From: DATMAM01 sp035559995
GTDB taxonomy: Bacteria; Desulfobacterota; Binatia; UBA9968
Assembly (NCBI GenBank): GCA_035559995.1
Contig: DATMAM010000033.1
Coordinates: 62,001-126,000 of the forward strand
Length of the DNA stretch: 64,000 nt
Direction of reading: 5' to 3'
The translations under genes were made by a program, and so were the position numbers. The notes below the pieces were generated by a model. It made no database searches and was not told the DNA's origin. It was given only the letters and a program-made list of their open reading frames with translations. Positions 30,649 through 39,173 of this stretch are shown here, in pieces (position 1 is the first letter of the stretch; each line of letters begins with the position of its first letter).

Positions 30649-31920
30649 TCAGGCGCGCGCATTCATCGCAATCTCCACAAGGCGCCGCAAAACCTTGTCG
30701 GAATCGAAATAGGCGCGCGCAATTTCTCGCGCGGCGTTCGCGTGACGCGCGTAATCTGCCTCGACGCAACGGATGCCGGCCTGAGCTTCCTCGAGCGTCG
30801 TGAACGCGACGACGCCTTCGCCGACGGGCAGCAGTGCGCTAAACCCGGTGTCCTGAACGACGACGGGACGTCCCGCCGCGAGATAGCACGCCGAGCGCCC
30901 GCTGAACCAGCCGGACCTTCCCGCCACGTAACCGTTCTTGGCCACGCTCCATTCGCCTTTCGATTGGCGAATGTATCGGCGGTAGCTCTCAAAATCGGGG
31001 CAGACTTCCGCGGCGTCCACGACTTTCCAGCCCGCGCGCTCGAGGTCGTCAACGGGAGCCGAAACGGAAAAGCTCCGCGGGGTCTTGAGCCGCGGCTTGT
31101 AGAGGGCGATTTCCAGGCGCGTCGGGAAAAGCTTCCGCGGCAGGTCGATAAACTTGACGAACTCGACGTCTTTTTGCCCGTAGCGCCTGGACTGGTAGGC
31201 GATCGGATCGTAGCTTGACCAGTTCATGACCGTCGTAAATGCGCTTCCCGGCGGCGAGTCGTTCCGCCACTGGTCGAGAAGCACCGGATGCTTGGTCGTG
31301 TTCCACTTGCGGCCCGCCTTCGGGATCTCGTCGTTGGCGTTCAAGCATTCGCCCACCGTGAAAAATACATCATGGGCGTCGAGACGCTTGGACATGATCG
31401 CCGAATCGGCGCCGGCCACCGCCCCTATCTGACAGAAGACGGGATCTGTATCGATGTAGATCAGCTTTCCGACGCTGCGGTAGTCCCACGGCTTTTCCAG
31501 GGTGCCCGCGACGTTGATGAGCGCGTCCGCCGACCGGACGATCTCTTTTCTTCTTGCATCGGACATGCCGAACCACTCCGACTTGGGTGGAAACCGATAA
31601 GCCCATCGGTCTTGAAGATCGAAGGCCGACATCACCCGGCTAAGATGCTCCACGGTCGGCCGCGGGTTCCAGTCCGTCCAGTCCCTTCCCGACGGGCCGC
31701 CATCGTGATTGTAGGGCCAGCATCCGGAGTCTTCGATGTAATAGACGTCGTGCCCGAGCCGTTTTAGCCCGAGGACCACGTTCAGATAGTCCCAGGCGAC
31801 GCCTCCCAGCAGCCGCTGGTGGCCGATGAAACCGGTGACGATCACGCGCAAAGAAGAGGGCGCCATTCTTTCAAAGCCCGCTCGCGCCAACGCGGCCTCA
31901 GGGGCTTCCATGCTCGTCAA
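30649..31920 (-). CDS. GT-B glycosyltransferase, paralog 4 of 6
   Basis: A frame of up to 423 residues. The conserved core begins SSLRVIVTGFIGHQRLLGGV and continues WDYLNVVLGLKRLGHDVYYI. The donor block is GWFSGRSACYLAAGRPVVVQ with DTGFSALLPVGEGVVAF. It is a close tandem duplicate of paralog 5, sharing long stretches such as WDYLNVVLGLKRLGHDVYY. The annotated ATG at 31920 overlaps the upstream gene by 23 bases; an internal ATG at 31866, directly before the conserved core, is an equally good start. Confidence 0.82.
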   Translation of the reverse strand: MTSMEAPEAALARAGFERMAPSSLRVIVTGFIGHQRLLGGVAWDYLNVVLGLKRLGHDVYYIEDSGCWPYNHDGGPSGRDWTDWNPRPTVEHLSRVMSAFDLQDRWAYRFPPKSEWFGMSDARRKEIVRSADALINVAGTLEKPWDYRSVGKLIYIDTDPVFCQIGAVAGADSAIMSKRLDAHDVFFTVGECLNANDEIPKAGRKWNTTKHPVLLDQWRNDSPPGSAFTTVMNWSSYDPIAYQSRRYGQKDVEFVKFIDLPRKLFPTRLEIALYKPRLKTPRSFSVSAPVDDLERAGWKVVDAAEVCPDFESYRRYIRQSKGEWSVAKNGYVAGRSGWFSGRSACYLAAGRPVVVQDTGFSALLPVGEGVVAFTTLEEAQAGIRCVEADYARHANAAREIARAYFDSDKVLRRLVEIAMNARA

Positions 31921-33142
31921 GCGGGATCGAAGGCGCGGCTTTTAAGTTCATGGCGATTGCCAAAAGACGCGCGAGCACTTTGCCGGAGTCAAAATAGGCT
32001 TCGGCGATCTCCCGCGCCGCTTTGGCGTGGCGCTCGTAGTTTCCTTCGACCTCGCGGATCCCTGCTTCGGCTTCTTCCAGCGAGCTGAAGCTGACGATGC
32101 CTTCCCCGACCGGCAGCGCGCGGCTGAAACCGGTATCCTGAACGACGACTGGCCGGCCCGCGGCGAGATAGCAGGCCGAGCGGCAGCTGAACCAACCGGA
32201 CCGGCCGGCGACATAAGCGTTCTTGGCAACGCTCCACTCGCCTTTGGACGCCTGGATATAGCGGCGATAGCTGGCGAAGTCGGCGCAAACCTCGATCGGA
32301 TCGACGATGCGCCAGCCGCGCTCTCGCAGTATCTCTCGGGGCGCGGAGCCGCAGCGCCCGGGGTCGGCCTCTTGGCTCGGCCAGCTAACGGCCTTGTGGA
32401 GCGCAAGCTCGAGCGGTATCGGCGACACCCTTTGCGGGAGATCGAGAAATTTCACGAACTCGATATCTTTCTGGCCGTAGGTTCGCCCGCGATACCTGAT
32501 CACGTCGTAGCTTGACCAGTTCATGACGGTCGTGAACGCGTTGCGCGGCGCCGCGGTAGAGCGCCACTCGTCCAGCACGACCGGTTGGCGCGTGGGGTGC
32601 CAGAGATGGCCCGTATCCGGCAGCTCTTCGCCGAGAGTCTCGCCGAAGCTGAAGTGAACGTCATGCGCGTTCACCCGCGCGCGGAACTCCGGATCGCTTC
32701 CTGCGGCCTTGATTTGCGTAAAGACAGGGTCGGTATCGACATAGACGAGCTTCTTCGCCTGCCGGTAGCGATCCGGCCTCTCAAGAGTGCCGGAGACATT
32801 GATGAGCATGTCGGCCGATCGAACGACTTCCTCCCTTTTTCGATCCGATAGCCCGAACCACTGCGGTCGGGTGGGAAAGTGATACGCCCAGTTGGCGGCA
32901 AGACCGAACGCGGCCATCACGCCGGCGAGATGATCCACGGTGGGCTTCGGATCGTAAGCGATCGCGCCATCCAGATGGTACGGCCACCCGCCGGTATCTT
33001 CGAGATAATAGACATCGTGCCCGAGCCGTTTTAGCCCGAGGACGACGTTGAGGTAATCCCAGGTCACCCCGCCCTGGAAGCGATGGGTCGCGATCAGCCC
33101 CGTTACAATTATTCTGAGCGACGATTCTCGAGGCATCGCCAT
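31898..33142 (-). CDS. GT-B glycosyltransferase, paralog 5 of 6
   Basis: A 414-residue member, near-identical in layout to paralog 4. Its core begins SSLRIIVTGLIATHRFQGGV and continues WDYLNVVLGLKRLGHDVYYL; the donor block is GWFSCRSACYLAAGRPVVVQ with DTGFSRALPVGEGIVSF. I placed the start at ATG 33142, since the open frame upstream to 33250 is Arg/Ser-rich, overlaps the preceding gene and has no family similarity. An insertion around residues 265-285 (SWPSQEADPGRCGSA) distinguishes it from paralog 4. Tandem duplication implies either a repeated sugar addition or diverged specificity. Confidence 0.82.
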   Translation of the reverse strand: MAMPRESSLRIIVTGLIATHRFQGGVTWDYLNVVLGLKRLGHDVYYLEDTGGWPYHLDGAIAYDPKPTVDHLAGVMAAFGLAANWAYHFPTRPQWFGLSDRKREEVVRSADMLINVSGTLERPDRYRQAKKLVYVDTDPVFTQIKAAGSDPEFRARVNAHDVHFSFGETLGEELPDTGHLWHPTRQPVVLDEWRSTAAPRNAFTTVMNWSSYDVIRYRGRTYGQKDIEFVKFLDLPQRVSPIPLELALHKAVSWPSQEADPGRCGSAPREILRERGWRIVDPIEVCADFASYRRYIQASKGEWSVAKNAYVAGRSGWFSCRSACYLAAGRPVVVQDTGFSRALPVGEGIVSFSSLEEAEAGIREVEGNYERHAKAAREIAEAYFDSGKVLARLLAIAMNLKAAPSIPLDEHGSP

Positions 33143-33200
33143 GCCGCAAACGGATGTTTTCTTTTTTGGCCGCGAGCGCTCTTTTCGGTTCGAGCCATCG

Positions 33201-34334
33201 TTACGGCAATGCCTGCTCGAGCAGCTTGCTCGCGACCTTGCGCGCGTCAAATAGCTCTTCGGCGAGCGCGCGTGCCAGCCCGGACTGCCTCTCGTAATCG
33301 GTTGCGACCGTCTCGAGATACTGCGCTGCTTGGTCTATATCGCGAAACCGAAACAGGCCGGCGGATTCGGGGAGAAACCGGCTCGGCCCCGTGTGCTGCA
33401 CGACGGCCGGCTTGCCGCTCGCCAGATAGCAAAGCGTTCGGTTGCTCAGCCAGCCGTTTTGCAGCTTCAGGCAGGCGGGCTTGGCGCAACTGAACTCCGC
33501 CAGCGAGCCCTGAATATAGGCCTGGTATTCCCAGGGAGTGGCCGCAACCCTGTGCGCATCGACGACGCGCCAACCGCGGGCTTCGAGCATCCACCGTTGC
33601 TCGTCCTCCGGCGCCAGGTCGAGCGCCAGCTCAAGCGCATGCTTTGAAAGGCGCGGCAGGTCGAGAAACGGCAAGAAGCCGCTTCGCTTGTCGTCCAAGT
33701 GCGCGAGCGCATCGTCTTCCAGCCATCCGCCCGCGTACCAGTGCGCTACGGTAGTGAACGGCGCGTCCGGCGGCGGCCGATGCGGCGGCCACCAGTCGAG
33801 AGCCACGCAGGGGCGGGTGTAGATCCATTTTAATCCGAGATCCGGGATCCCGGATCCCGGCTGGCCCACCGTTTCGCCGGTGGTGAAGTACAGGTCGTGA
33901 GGCGTCAGTTTTATTCTTCCCTTGCTCACCCAGGCCTGCGATAAACCCGGGTCGATATCGAGAAGAGCGGATCTCCGAAACCGGCTCACGACATGCTGCG
34001 GCGTGTTGTAGCGGAAGTCGAGAAGGAGGTCCGCCTCTGCGGCCGCGTCCAGGTCCAGGCATTCCCGGTTCTGCGGCCATGAAGCCTGGCGTGGTTCCGC
34101 CGGGTAAAGGGCCAGGCAATTTCCGAGACCGTAGGGCTCCAAGCGAGTCGCGAGCGCGGCGACATTGCTCTCTATTTCGCCGCGCGGAGCGTCGCGAGGG
34201 ACGACTTCGAGCCAGATGACCTTGCAGCCGAGCGCACGAAGGCCGAGGGCCCAGTTGAGATATTCCCACAGGTGCCCGCCGCCTTTCGGGTACTCCAGCG
34301 TTCTCACCGGAGCGACACAAACGGTGCTGCTCAT
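33201..34334 (-). CDS. GT-B glycosyltransferase, paralog 6 of 6 (most divergent)
   Basis: A 377-residue member of the family. The N-terminal block is GGGHLWEYLNWALGLRALGC, followed by KVIWLEVV. The donor block is changed to GWLSNRTLCYLASGKPAVVQ with HTGPSRFLPESAGLFRF. It keeps the recurring LDIDPG segment seen as LDVDPG in paralog 1. The ATG at 34334 is chosen over 34361 because the extra residues are basic and unconserved. It is the first glycosyltransferase after the module 2 exporter. Its divergence suggests a different donor or acceptor from the others. Confidence 0.8.
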   Translation of the reverse strand: MSSTVCVAPVRTLEYPKGGGHLWEYLNWALGLRALGCKVIWLEVVPRDAPRGEIESNVAALATRLEPYGLGNCLALYPAEPRQASWPQNRECLDLDAAAEADLLLDFRYNTPQHVVSRFRRSALLDIDPGLSQAWVSKGRIKLTPHDLYFTTGETVGQPGSGIPDLGLKWIYTRPCVALDWWPPHRPPPDAPFTTVAHWYAGGWLEDDALAHLDDKRSGFLPFLDLPRLSKHALELALDLAPEDEQRWMLEARGWRVVDAHRVAATPWEYQAYIQGSLAEFSCAKPACLKLQNGWLSNRTLCYLASGKPAVVQHTGPSRFLPESAGLFRFRDIDQAAQYLETVATDYERQSGLARALAEELFDARKVASKLLEQALP

Positions 34335-34411
34335 GCGGCGCGCCCGGCTATCGCCCGCCACAGGCGGCGCTCGACGGTTGTTTTACCAGGTATCGGCGCG
34401 AGCATCCTTCA

Positions 34412-36229
34412 TCAGGCGAGTTTCTCCTCGCGTGCCGTCCAGTAATCTCTGTGCTCGAGAAAGCCGGACGCCTCGGCAATCGCTTTCGAGACGTCCGAAC
34501 GGACGAAGGCCAGCCGGCCCTGGTCAATGCCGAGGAGCAGATCGCAATGCTTAAGCGTGGATAAACGATGCGCGATGATAAACACGGTGCGGCCGACGCT
34601 CAGGCGCTCCATCACTTCGATGATTTCCTTTTCGGTCCTGATGTCGATCGAGCTCGTCGGCTCGTCGAGGATGAGAATGGGAGCATTTTTCAGGAAAGCC
34701 CGCGCCAGCGCGATCCGCTGGCGCTCGCCGCCGGAGAGCTGCATGCCGCGCTCTCCGACCAACGTGCGGTAGCCGTCCGGGAGCCGGCTGATGAACTCGT
34801 GCGCGCGCGCCGCCTTGGCGGCGGCGATGATTTCGTGCTCCGAAGCGCTGGGGGCGGCGTACGCGATGTTCTCGGCGACGCTGGTGGAAAAAAGGATCGG
34901 CTCTTGAAGGACAATGCCGAACTGATTTCTGAGGTCGGCCAAGTTATAGTCTCTGAGATCGATACCGTCCAGAAGGATCTGCCCCCGGGTTGGATCATAG
35001 AAGCGCGTCAGCAAACTGACCAGAGTTGACTTTCCCGCGCCCGTCATCCCCATGATGCCGACGCGCGTGGCCGGGGCGACCGCAAAGGATATGCCTTGCA
35101 GAACCGGGCGATCGCCGTCGTAGGCGAAAGAGACGTTGCGGAAGGTGATCGCGCCCCTGGCGCGGGAAATGCGCACGCAGTCTTTTCGCTCGATAACGTC
35201 GGGTGTCTCGTCCAGCAGGGCAAACGCGCGTTCGGCGCTCGCCAGCGAGCGCTGCGTCCGGCCCGTCATCTCGCTCAGCAGCGCCAGCGGTCCGAAGAGC
35301 TGGACGAGGTAGGTCATCACGAACAAAAGCTCACCCAGGGTGAGGGCGCCCGACTGGACATGACGCGCGCCCAAGAACAAAACCGCCGCGGTGCCGGCGG
35401 CGGTGGTGACCCCGATCAACAGGTCGAAGGTGCCTTCCGACGCCGCCGCGCGCACGCGCGCCAGGACACTGGCGCGCGAATGCCGGATGAAGCGATCCTG
35501 CTCGCGCTCCTCTTGGCCGAACGCCTTTACGATTCGCAGCGCGCCCAGCACTTCCTGCACCACGGAGAACGCGGAGCCTTCCAAGTGCGTCGCGTGCCAC
35601 CAGCGGTCGCGCAGGCGCGGCGTGAAAGTTCGCGCGCCCAAATAGAGGATCGGCGAAATGGCGAGCGCCACGAGCGCAAGCTGCAGATCGAGCCACCCGA
35701 TGACCGATATCATCGCCGCGAAGGTCAACGCGGCGACGACAAACGGTATGAGCCCGTCGACGCAAATCCACTGGATCGCAGGTGCATCGTACTGAATGCG
35801 GTAGGTGGCGTCCGCGCTGCCGCGCCGGTCATGATAGGAGATCGACAGCCGCTGGACGTGGCGAAACAGCTTCGCGCGAAACGCCAGCGTTAGCTTCTCA
35901 CCGGTATAGACGCGGAGCCACAGCGTGGCGACGCGCTGCAGGCCGATAAAGAAAGCGATCCCGATCGTCAGCCCGGCAGCGAACAGAAGCAGGGCATCGG
36001 CCGACCGGCTTATTTTCTCCGGCAGCAGCGCCTCGAGAGAAGCCGGCAGGGGATGGCTGCCGAGCACGCTGTCGACCACGATCTTGAGCGGCAACGGGAC
36101 CAGAAGAGAAAGCGGCGTCGACAGCAGGCTGACGAAGAGAATTCCCCCGATGTGCCAGCGATAGGGCTTTGCTTCAGAAAAAAGCCGCCGGTAAAGTTCG
36201 AGGCTACTGTAGCGCTTCTTGTCCGTCAC
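34412..36229 (-). CDS. Full-length ABC exporter of module 2 (MsbA/NdvA-like)
   Basis: A 605-residue half-transporter with six N-terminal membrane helices and a C-terminal ATPase. Walker A is GMTGAGKSTLVSLL, the Q-loop segment is IVLQEPILFS, the signature is MQLSGGERQRIALARAF, Walker B is ILILDEPTSSID, and the switch His is FIIAHRLS. All ATPase motifs are intact, unlike the module 1 copy. The start overlaps the GH-GT2 coding end by 26 bases, indicating translational coupling. The same gene order as in module 1 supports a shared task: exporting the product of the adjacent synthase. Confidence 0.92.
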   Translation of the reverse strand: MTDKKRYSSLELYRRLFSEAKPYRWHIGGILFVSLLSTPLSLLVPLPLKIVVDSVLGSHPLPASLEALLPEKISRSADALLLFAAGLTIGIAFFIGLQRVATLWLRVYTGEKLTLAFRAKLFRHVQRLSISYHDRRGSADATYRIQYDAPAIQWICVDGLIPFVVAALTFAAMISVIGWLDLQLALVALAISPILYLGARTFTPRLRDRWWHATHLEGSAFSVVQEVLGALRIVKAFGQEEREQDRFIRHSRASVLARVRAAASEGTFDLLIGVTTAAGTAAVLFLGARHVQSGALTLGELLFVMTYLVQLFGPLALLSEMTGRTQRSLASAERAFALLDETPDVIERKDCVRISRARGAITFRNVSFAYDGDRPVLQGISFAVAPATRVGIMGMTGAGKSTLVSLLTRFYDPTRGQILLDGIDLRDYNLADLRNQFGIVLQEPILFSTSVAENIAYAAPSASEHEIIAAAKAARAHEFISRLPDGYRTLVGERGMQLSGGERQRIALARAFLKNAPILILDEPTSSIDIRTEKEIIEVMERLSVGRTVFIIAHRLSTLKHCDLLLGIDQGRLAFVRSDVSKAIAEASGFLEHRDYWTAREEKLA

Positions 36230-38852
36230 GGATGGCTTCCGCGTGTTGAAAGGTACGGAGCACGGCCGCGCAGGCGCTGCCGCAGCTGCGCAGGCCGTGC
36301 GCGACGACCAGGAGGGTCAACAGAGCCAGCACGGCACAGGCCGCCCATGCGCGATCCAGAGCCGCCGCAAGCGCAAGGGATGCAAACAAAATTGCCGGAG
36401 CGATCTCCAGAAACGAGCACCAAGGCCAGAACCGAAGCCGGACAAACTGGTTGCCGGCTCCGTGATCTTCCACCGCCATGAGCAGGCGCGCGGCCCCGAG
36501 CAGGCCGGCACGCACTTCGAGATCCCAGCGATCGTACTCGCCGCCGCGCCGGACATAGACTCCCGCCCGGCGCAGCTCTGTCTCGAAAGCTTTAAGCCGC
36601 TCGTTGGGATCGCGCCAGCACGCCGTCCAAACGGCAAGCCGGCGCGGCCGCGGCATCACGAAACCCGGCGCGGTATACCGCCAGAAAGTGAGCCCGGAGC
36701 GAAAGCGGCCGCTGAGGCGCGCAAGGGGTTGAAGGACATGAAGCAGCGTGGTCAGGCTGCGCAGTTTCAGGCGCCGCCAGCGGGCGCGGCGAGGGACGGC
36801 AAAGCAGACGCGCGCCGCGCTCAGCGCCGCCTGAAAAATGGGCGCGGCGAGAGCGAGCGCGAGCAGCGAAAAGGCGTAGAACATCGGCGGCCACAGCAAG
36901 CCGAGCGCGCCGACAGGAGCGAGCGCGGCGACGCCCAAGTGCCACTCCGGCATCGACAACCAAGATTCCAGCGTTCCGGCCGCTGTGGGGTAGATCGACT
37001 GAAACGGCGCGCTTCCCCACACGCCGTGATAAATTTTTCCCCGGCTCCACGCCTTGTACTGATGCCCGTTGCCGTAGACGCGGCCGGCCCATGCGACGTG
37101 GCCCGCGAGATTATATTTTTCCGGCCATTTTTTCTCCAAATAGGCTTCCGCCTTGCCGTAGTTGTACTGCTGTTTCCAGTACGCGCGAATCGAGTTGCGC
37201 CTGTGGTGCCAAACCACCGCCCCTGGGCTGTATCCCAGGGTCCACCCCTTCTGCTGGAGCCGCCAGCAGATGTCCACGTCGTCTCCGGCAATGCGAAACT
37301 GCGGATCGAATCCGCCGACGGCTTCCAGAGCCGTCTTGCGAAAAGCCATATTGCAGCCGGGAATGTGTTCGGCCTCGGTATCGGAGAGCAGGATGTGAAC
37401 CGGGTTTCCGGGAGAGTGGGCGACGCAATCGGCAACGATCCCGTCCCCGCCGGGCGCGATGTTCGGGCCGCCCACGCCCACATGTGCGGAATTCATGAGC
37501 GTCGCGCACAGGTAACGGAGCCAGTGCGGATCGGCGTAGGCATCGTCGTCGATGTACGCGACGATTTCTCCGGCCGCCGCCATGAGCCCGGTGTTGCGCG
37601 CGGAGGAGAGGCCGCGGTTTTCGGTGGTGATCACGCGAAAGCCGTAACTGTGCGCGATCCTGGCGGTCGAATCGGTCGAGCCGTCGTTGACCACGATCAC
37701 TTCGTAGTCGGGATAATCGAGCCGCGACAGACTCTCCAGGCATTCGGAAAGAGTGCGGCTGCCGTTGAACGTGCAGACGATCACGGAGACCTTCGGCCAG
37801 CGGAGATCCTTCGGGAACGGAACTTTCGCAAACGCCTCTCTTACCGCTTTGAGCGCAGGCTTGGGGCGGCGTTCCCGAGTAGTGATGCCGAACGCCCAAT
37901 CTTCGACCTCCGCGCCCGCCCTGTGCCATTCGTCGGTCCAGGAGAATATAAACGCGCCGGCGCAGCCGGACGAAAACGTCGTCCGGAGCTGCCAAGCGAG
38001 CGCGCTCGCCTGGAGGGCCTCGCCGTTGCGCATGCTGTCGAGACCGATCTCGCTCATGACCAAAGGACGGTCCCCGGCGATGTTGTGAAGCCGGGCCAGG
38101 TAAGCCTCAAAGCGGTCCTGCGACTCGAGGTAAACGTTGAAAGTAACCAGGTCGAGGAAAGGCAGGTGGAGATACTCGGTCGTGGGATAGTTGACGTAGG
38201 TGACGAGAGCGGTGGGATCTTCTTCTTTGACCGCCCAGTAGAGCCGCTCGAGATAATTTTCGACCCGCCTGCGGCCGAGCCAACGCACCACGGGAGCGGC
38301 GATTTCGTTGCCGAGCGCATAGCAGAGAAGCGCCGGATGGCCCGCGCAGCTGCGGACCTTGGCCCGCACCAGCTTCTCGATATCGGGAGCGCCCTTGCGG
38401 TCGATGAGATAGCCGACGTATTGCTCGGCGGAGAGCCCCGCCATGACGCGCAGCCCGTGCCGCCCAGCGATGTCGAGTAGCTGGCGCGGCGGCATGGTGT
38501 GTGGAATGCGCACCGCGTTAACGCCGTTCGCGGCCATGAGAGAAAAATCCCTCTCCAGCGCGTCTCGGTCATGATACTCCCGGCCGTCGGGTCCGGGCCT
38601 GAATGCCCCGTAGGTCACGCCACGGACCCAGAATTTGGCGTTGCCGATAAACAAAAACTTGCCGCGCGCTTGCGGCCGTTGTAGCCCGGCGAGCTCAAGC
38701 TCCGGGAGCGCCAGCGAAAGCGGGCTCCGCGTCGCAACTTTGGTACTGGAGCGGGCGCCGTCGAAAAGAAAAAAGCGTGCCGGTCGGGGCTTTTCGGACT
38801 GTCTTCGCGAGACTGAACGCGACTCAGGGTGCGACGACAAAGGAAAGCTCAA
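36204..38852 (-). CDS. Glycosidase-type TIM barrel fused to membrane GT2 glycosyltransferase, module 2
   Basis: An 882-residue paralog of the module 1 protein with the same domain order. The barrel has acid/base Glu in YALGNEIAAPVVRW and nucleophile Glu in VMSEIGLDSM. The GT2 domain has VSVIVCTFNGSRTL, VVNDGSTDSTAR, the metal motif IDDDAYADPHW and HIPGCNMAFRKTAL with AGDDVDICWRLQ. Hydrophobic segments follow the GT2 domain and recur near the C-terminus. The start is TTG 38852: AAGGAG lies 10 bases upstream, and the codons from there (LSFPLSS) align with VSLPMPS of the module 1 protein. The longer frame to 39077 would begin upstream of the sigma-54 promoter. All catalytic residues are present in both copies. 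Confidence 0.87.
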   Translation of the reverse strand: MSFPLSSHPESRSVSRRQSEKPRPARFFLFDGARSSTKVATRSPLSLALPELELAGLQRPQARGKFLFIGNAKFWVRGVTYGAFRPGPDGREYHDRDALERDFSLMAANGVNAVRIPHTMPPRQLLDIAGRHGLRVMAGLSAEQYVGYLIDRKGAPDIEKLVRAKVRSCAGHPALLCYALGNEIAAPVVRWLGRRRVENYLERLYWAVKEEDPTALVTYVNYPTTEYLHLPFLDLVTFNVYLESQDRFEAYLARLHNIAGDRPLVMSEIGLDSMRNGEALQASALAWQLRTTFSSGCAGAFIFSWTDEWHRAGAEVEDWAFGITTRERRPKPALKAVREAFAKVPFPKDLRWPKVSVIVCTFNGSRTLSECLESLSRLDYPDYEVIVVNDGSTDSTARIAHSYGFRVITTENRGLSSARNTGLMAAAGEIVAYIDDDAYADPHWLRYLCATLMNSAHVGVGGPNIAPGGDGIVADCVAHSPGNPVHILLSDTEAEHIPGCNMAFRKTALEAVGGFDPQFRIAGDDVDICWRLQQKGWTLGYSPGAVVWHHRRNSIRAYWKQQYNYGKAEAYLEKKWPEKYNLAGHVAWAGRVYGNGHQYKAWSRGKIYHGVWGSAPFQSIYPTAAGTLESWLSMPEWHLGVAALAPVGALGLLWPPMFYAFSLLALALAAPIFQAALSAARVCFAVPRRARWRRLKLRSLTTLLHVLQPLARLSGRFRSGLTFWRYTAPGFVMPRPRRLAVWTACWRDPNERLKAFETELRRAGVYVRRGGEYDRWDLEVRAGLLGAARLLMAVEDHGAGNQFVRLRFWPWCSFLEIAPAILFASLALAAALDRAWAACAVLALLTLLVVAHGLRSCGSACAAVLRTFQHAEAIRDGQEALQ

Positions 38853-38959
38853 AACTAGATTTCTCCTTGTTCTGAAAACTTTCGGATGTCTCGCGTGTGA
38901 AGAACCCGGAATTTGAAATAGCAACAGAGCGAGACATGTCAAGAGGGTTGCCCTCGGGC

Positions 38960-38977
38960 GCGCAACAAAGATGCCAG
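38960..38977 (-). promoter_or_regulatory. Sigma-54 promoter of glycan module 2
   Basis: The same 18 bases as at 25119-25136, reading CTGGCATCTTTGTTGCGC on the minus strand with correct -24/-12 spacing. The predicted transcription start near 38950 leaves about 97 bases of leader. A second, sigma-70-like candidate (TTGACA, 16 bases, TATTTC) lies just downstream of it on the same strand. Confidence 0.8.
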
Positions 38978-39038
38978 TCTCGGGGCCAAAATTTTGCTTA
39001 ATTTCAAAGGCGCTTCGGCGCAGAGAAGGGATTGTCGT

Positions 39039-39099
39039 GGAGGAATTCTCCTGCAGTCGATGACTTTTTACTCTCACTCGCAGCAGGCCAGCTTTGGCG
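39039..39099 (-). promoter_or_regulatory. Putative upstream activator sites, module 2
   Basis: Counterparts of the module 1 blocks: the GGAG/CTCC element ending CAGTCG at 39039-39059 and AGGCCAGCTTTGGCG at 39085-39099. Distances to the -24/-12 element are 79 bases in both copies, and the two blocks are 46 versus 47 bases apart. A GCGC-TTCG-GCGC stem-loop at 39010-39021 sits where module 1 has an unrelated stem. No gene is supported in the 321-base gap 38853-39173. Confidence 0.6.
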
Positions 39100-39126
39100 G
39101 CTGTCGCGGCTTTGCCGCCCCAGCAA

Positions 39127-39155
39127 TTGAAATCGGTATCGCCGCTTGTTACATA
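39127..39155 (+). promoter_or_regulatory. Candidate promoter of the copper island
   Basis: TTGAAA (39127-39132), a 17-base spacer and TACATA (39150-39155), 18 bases before the first gene of the island. It is back-to-back with the sigma-54 control region of glycan module 2. The -35 box is good and the -10 is weak. Confidence 0.45.
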
Positions 39156-39173
39156 CTAGGCGCATTTGAGGGT

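Noticed and set aside
36219..38480. Long open frames opposite real genes (for example 753 codons here, 734 at 55628-57832, 750 at 42762-45014, 496 at 739-2229)
   Set aside because: All lie antisense to genes with clear domains, are Arg/Ala/Gly-rich, show no motifs, and are expected from codon bias in GC-rich DNA.
38853..38950. Sigma-70 promoter TTGACA-N16-TATTTC as the main promoter of module 2
   Set aside because: It is not conserved in module 1, whereas the sigma-54 element is identical in both; it may be an additional weak promoter at most.
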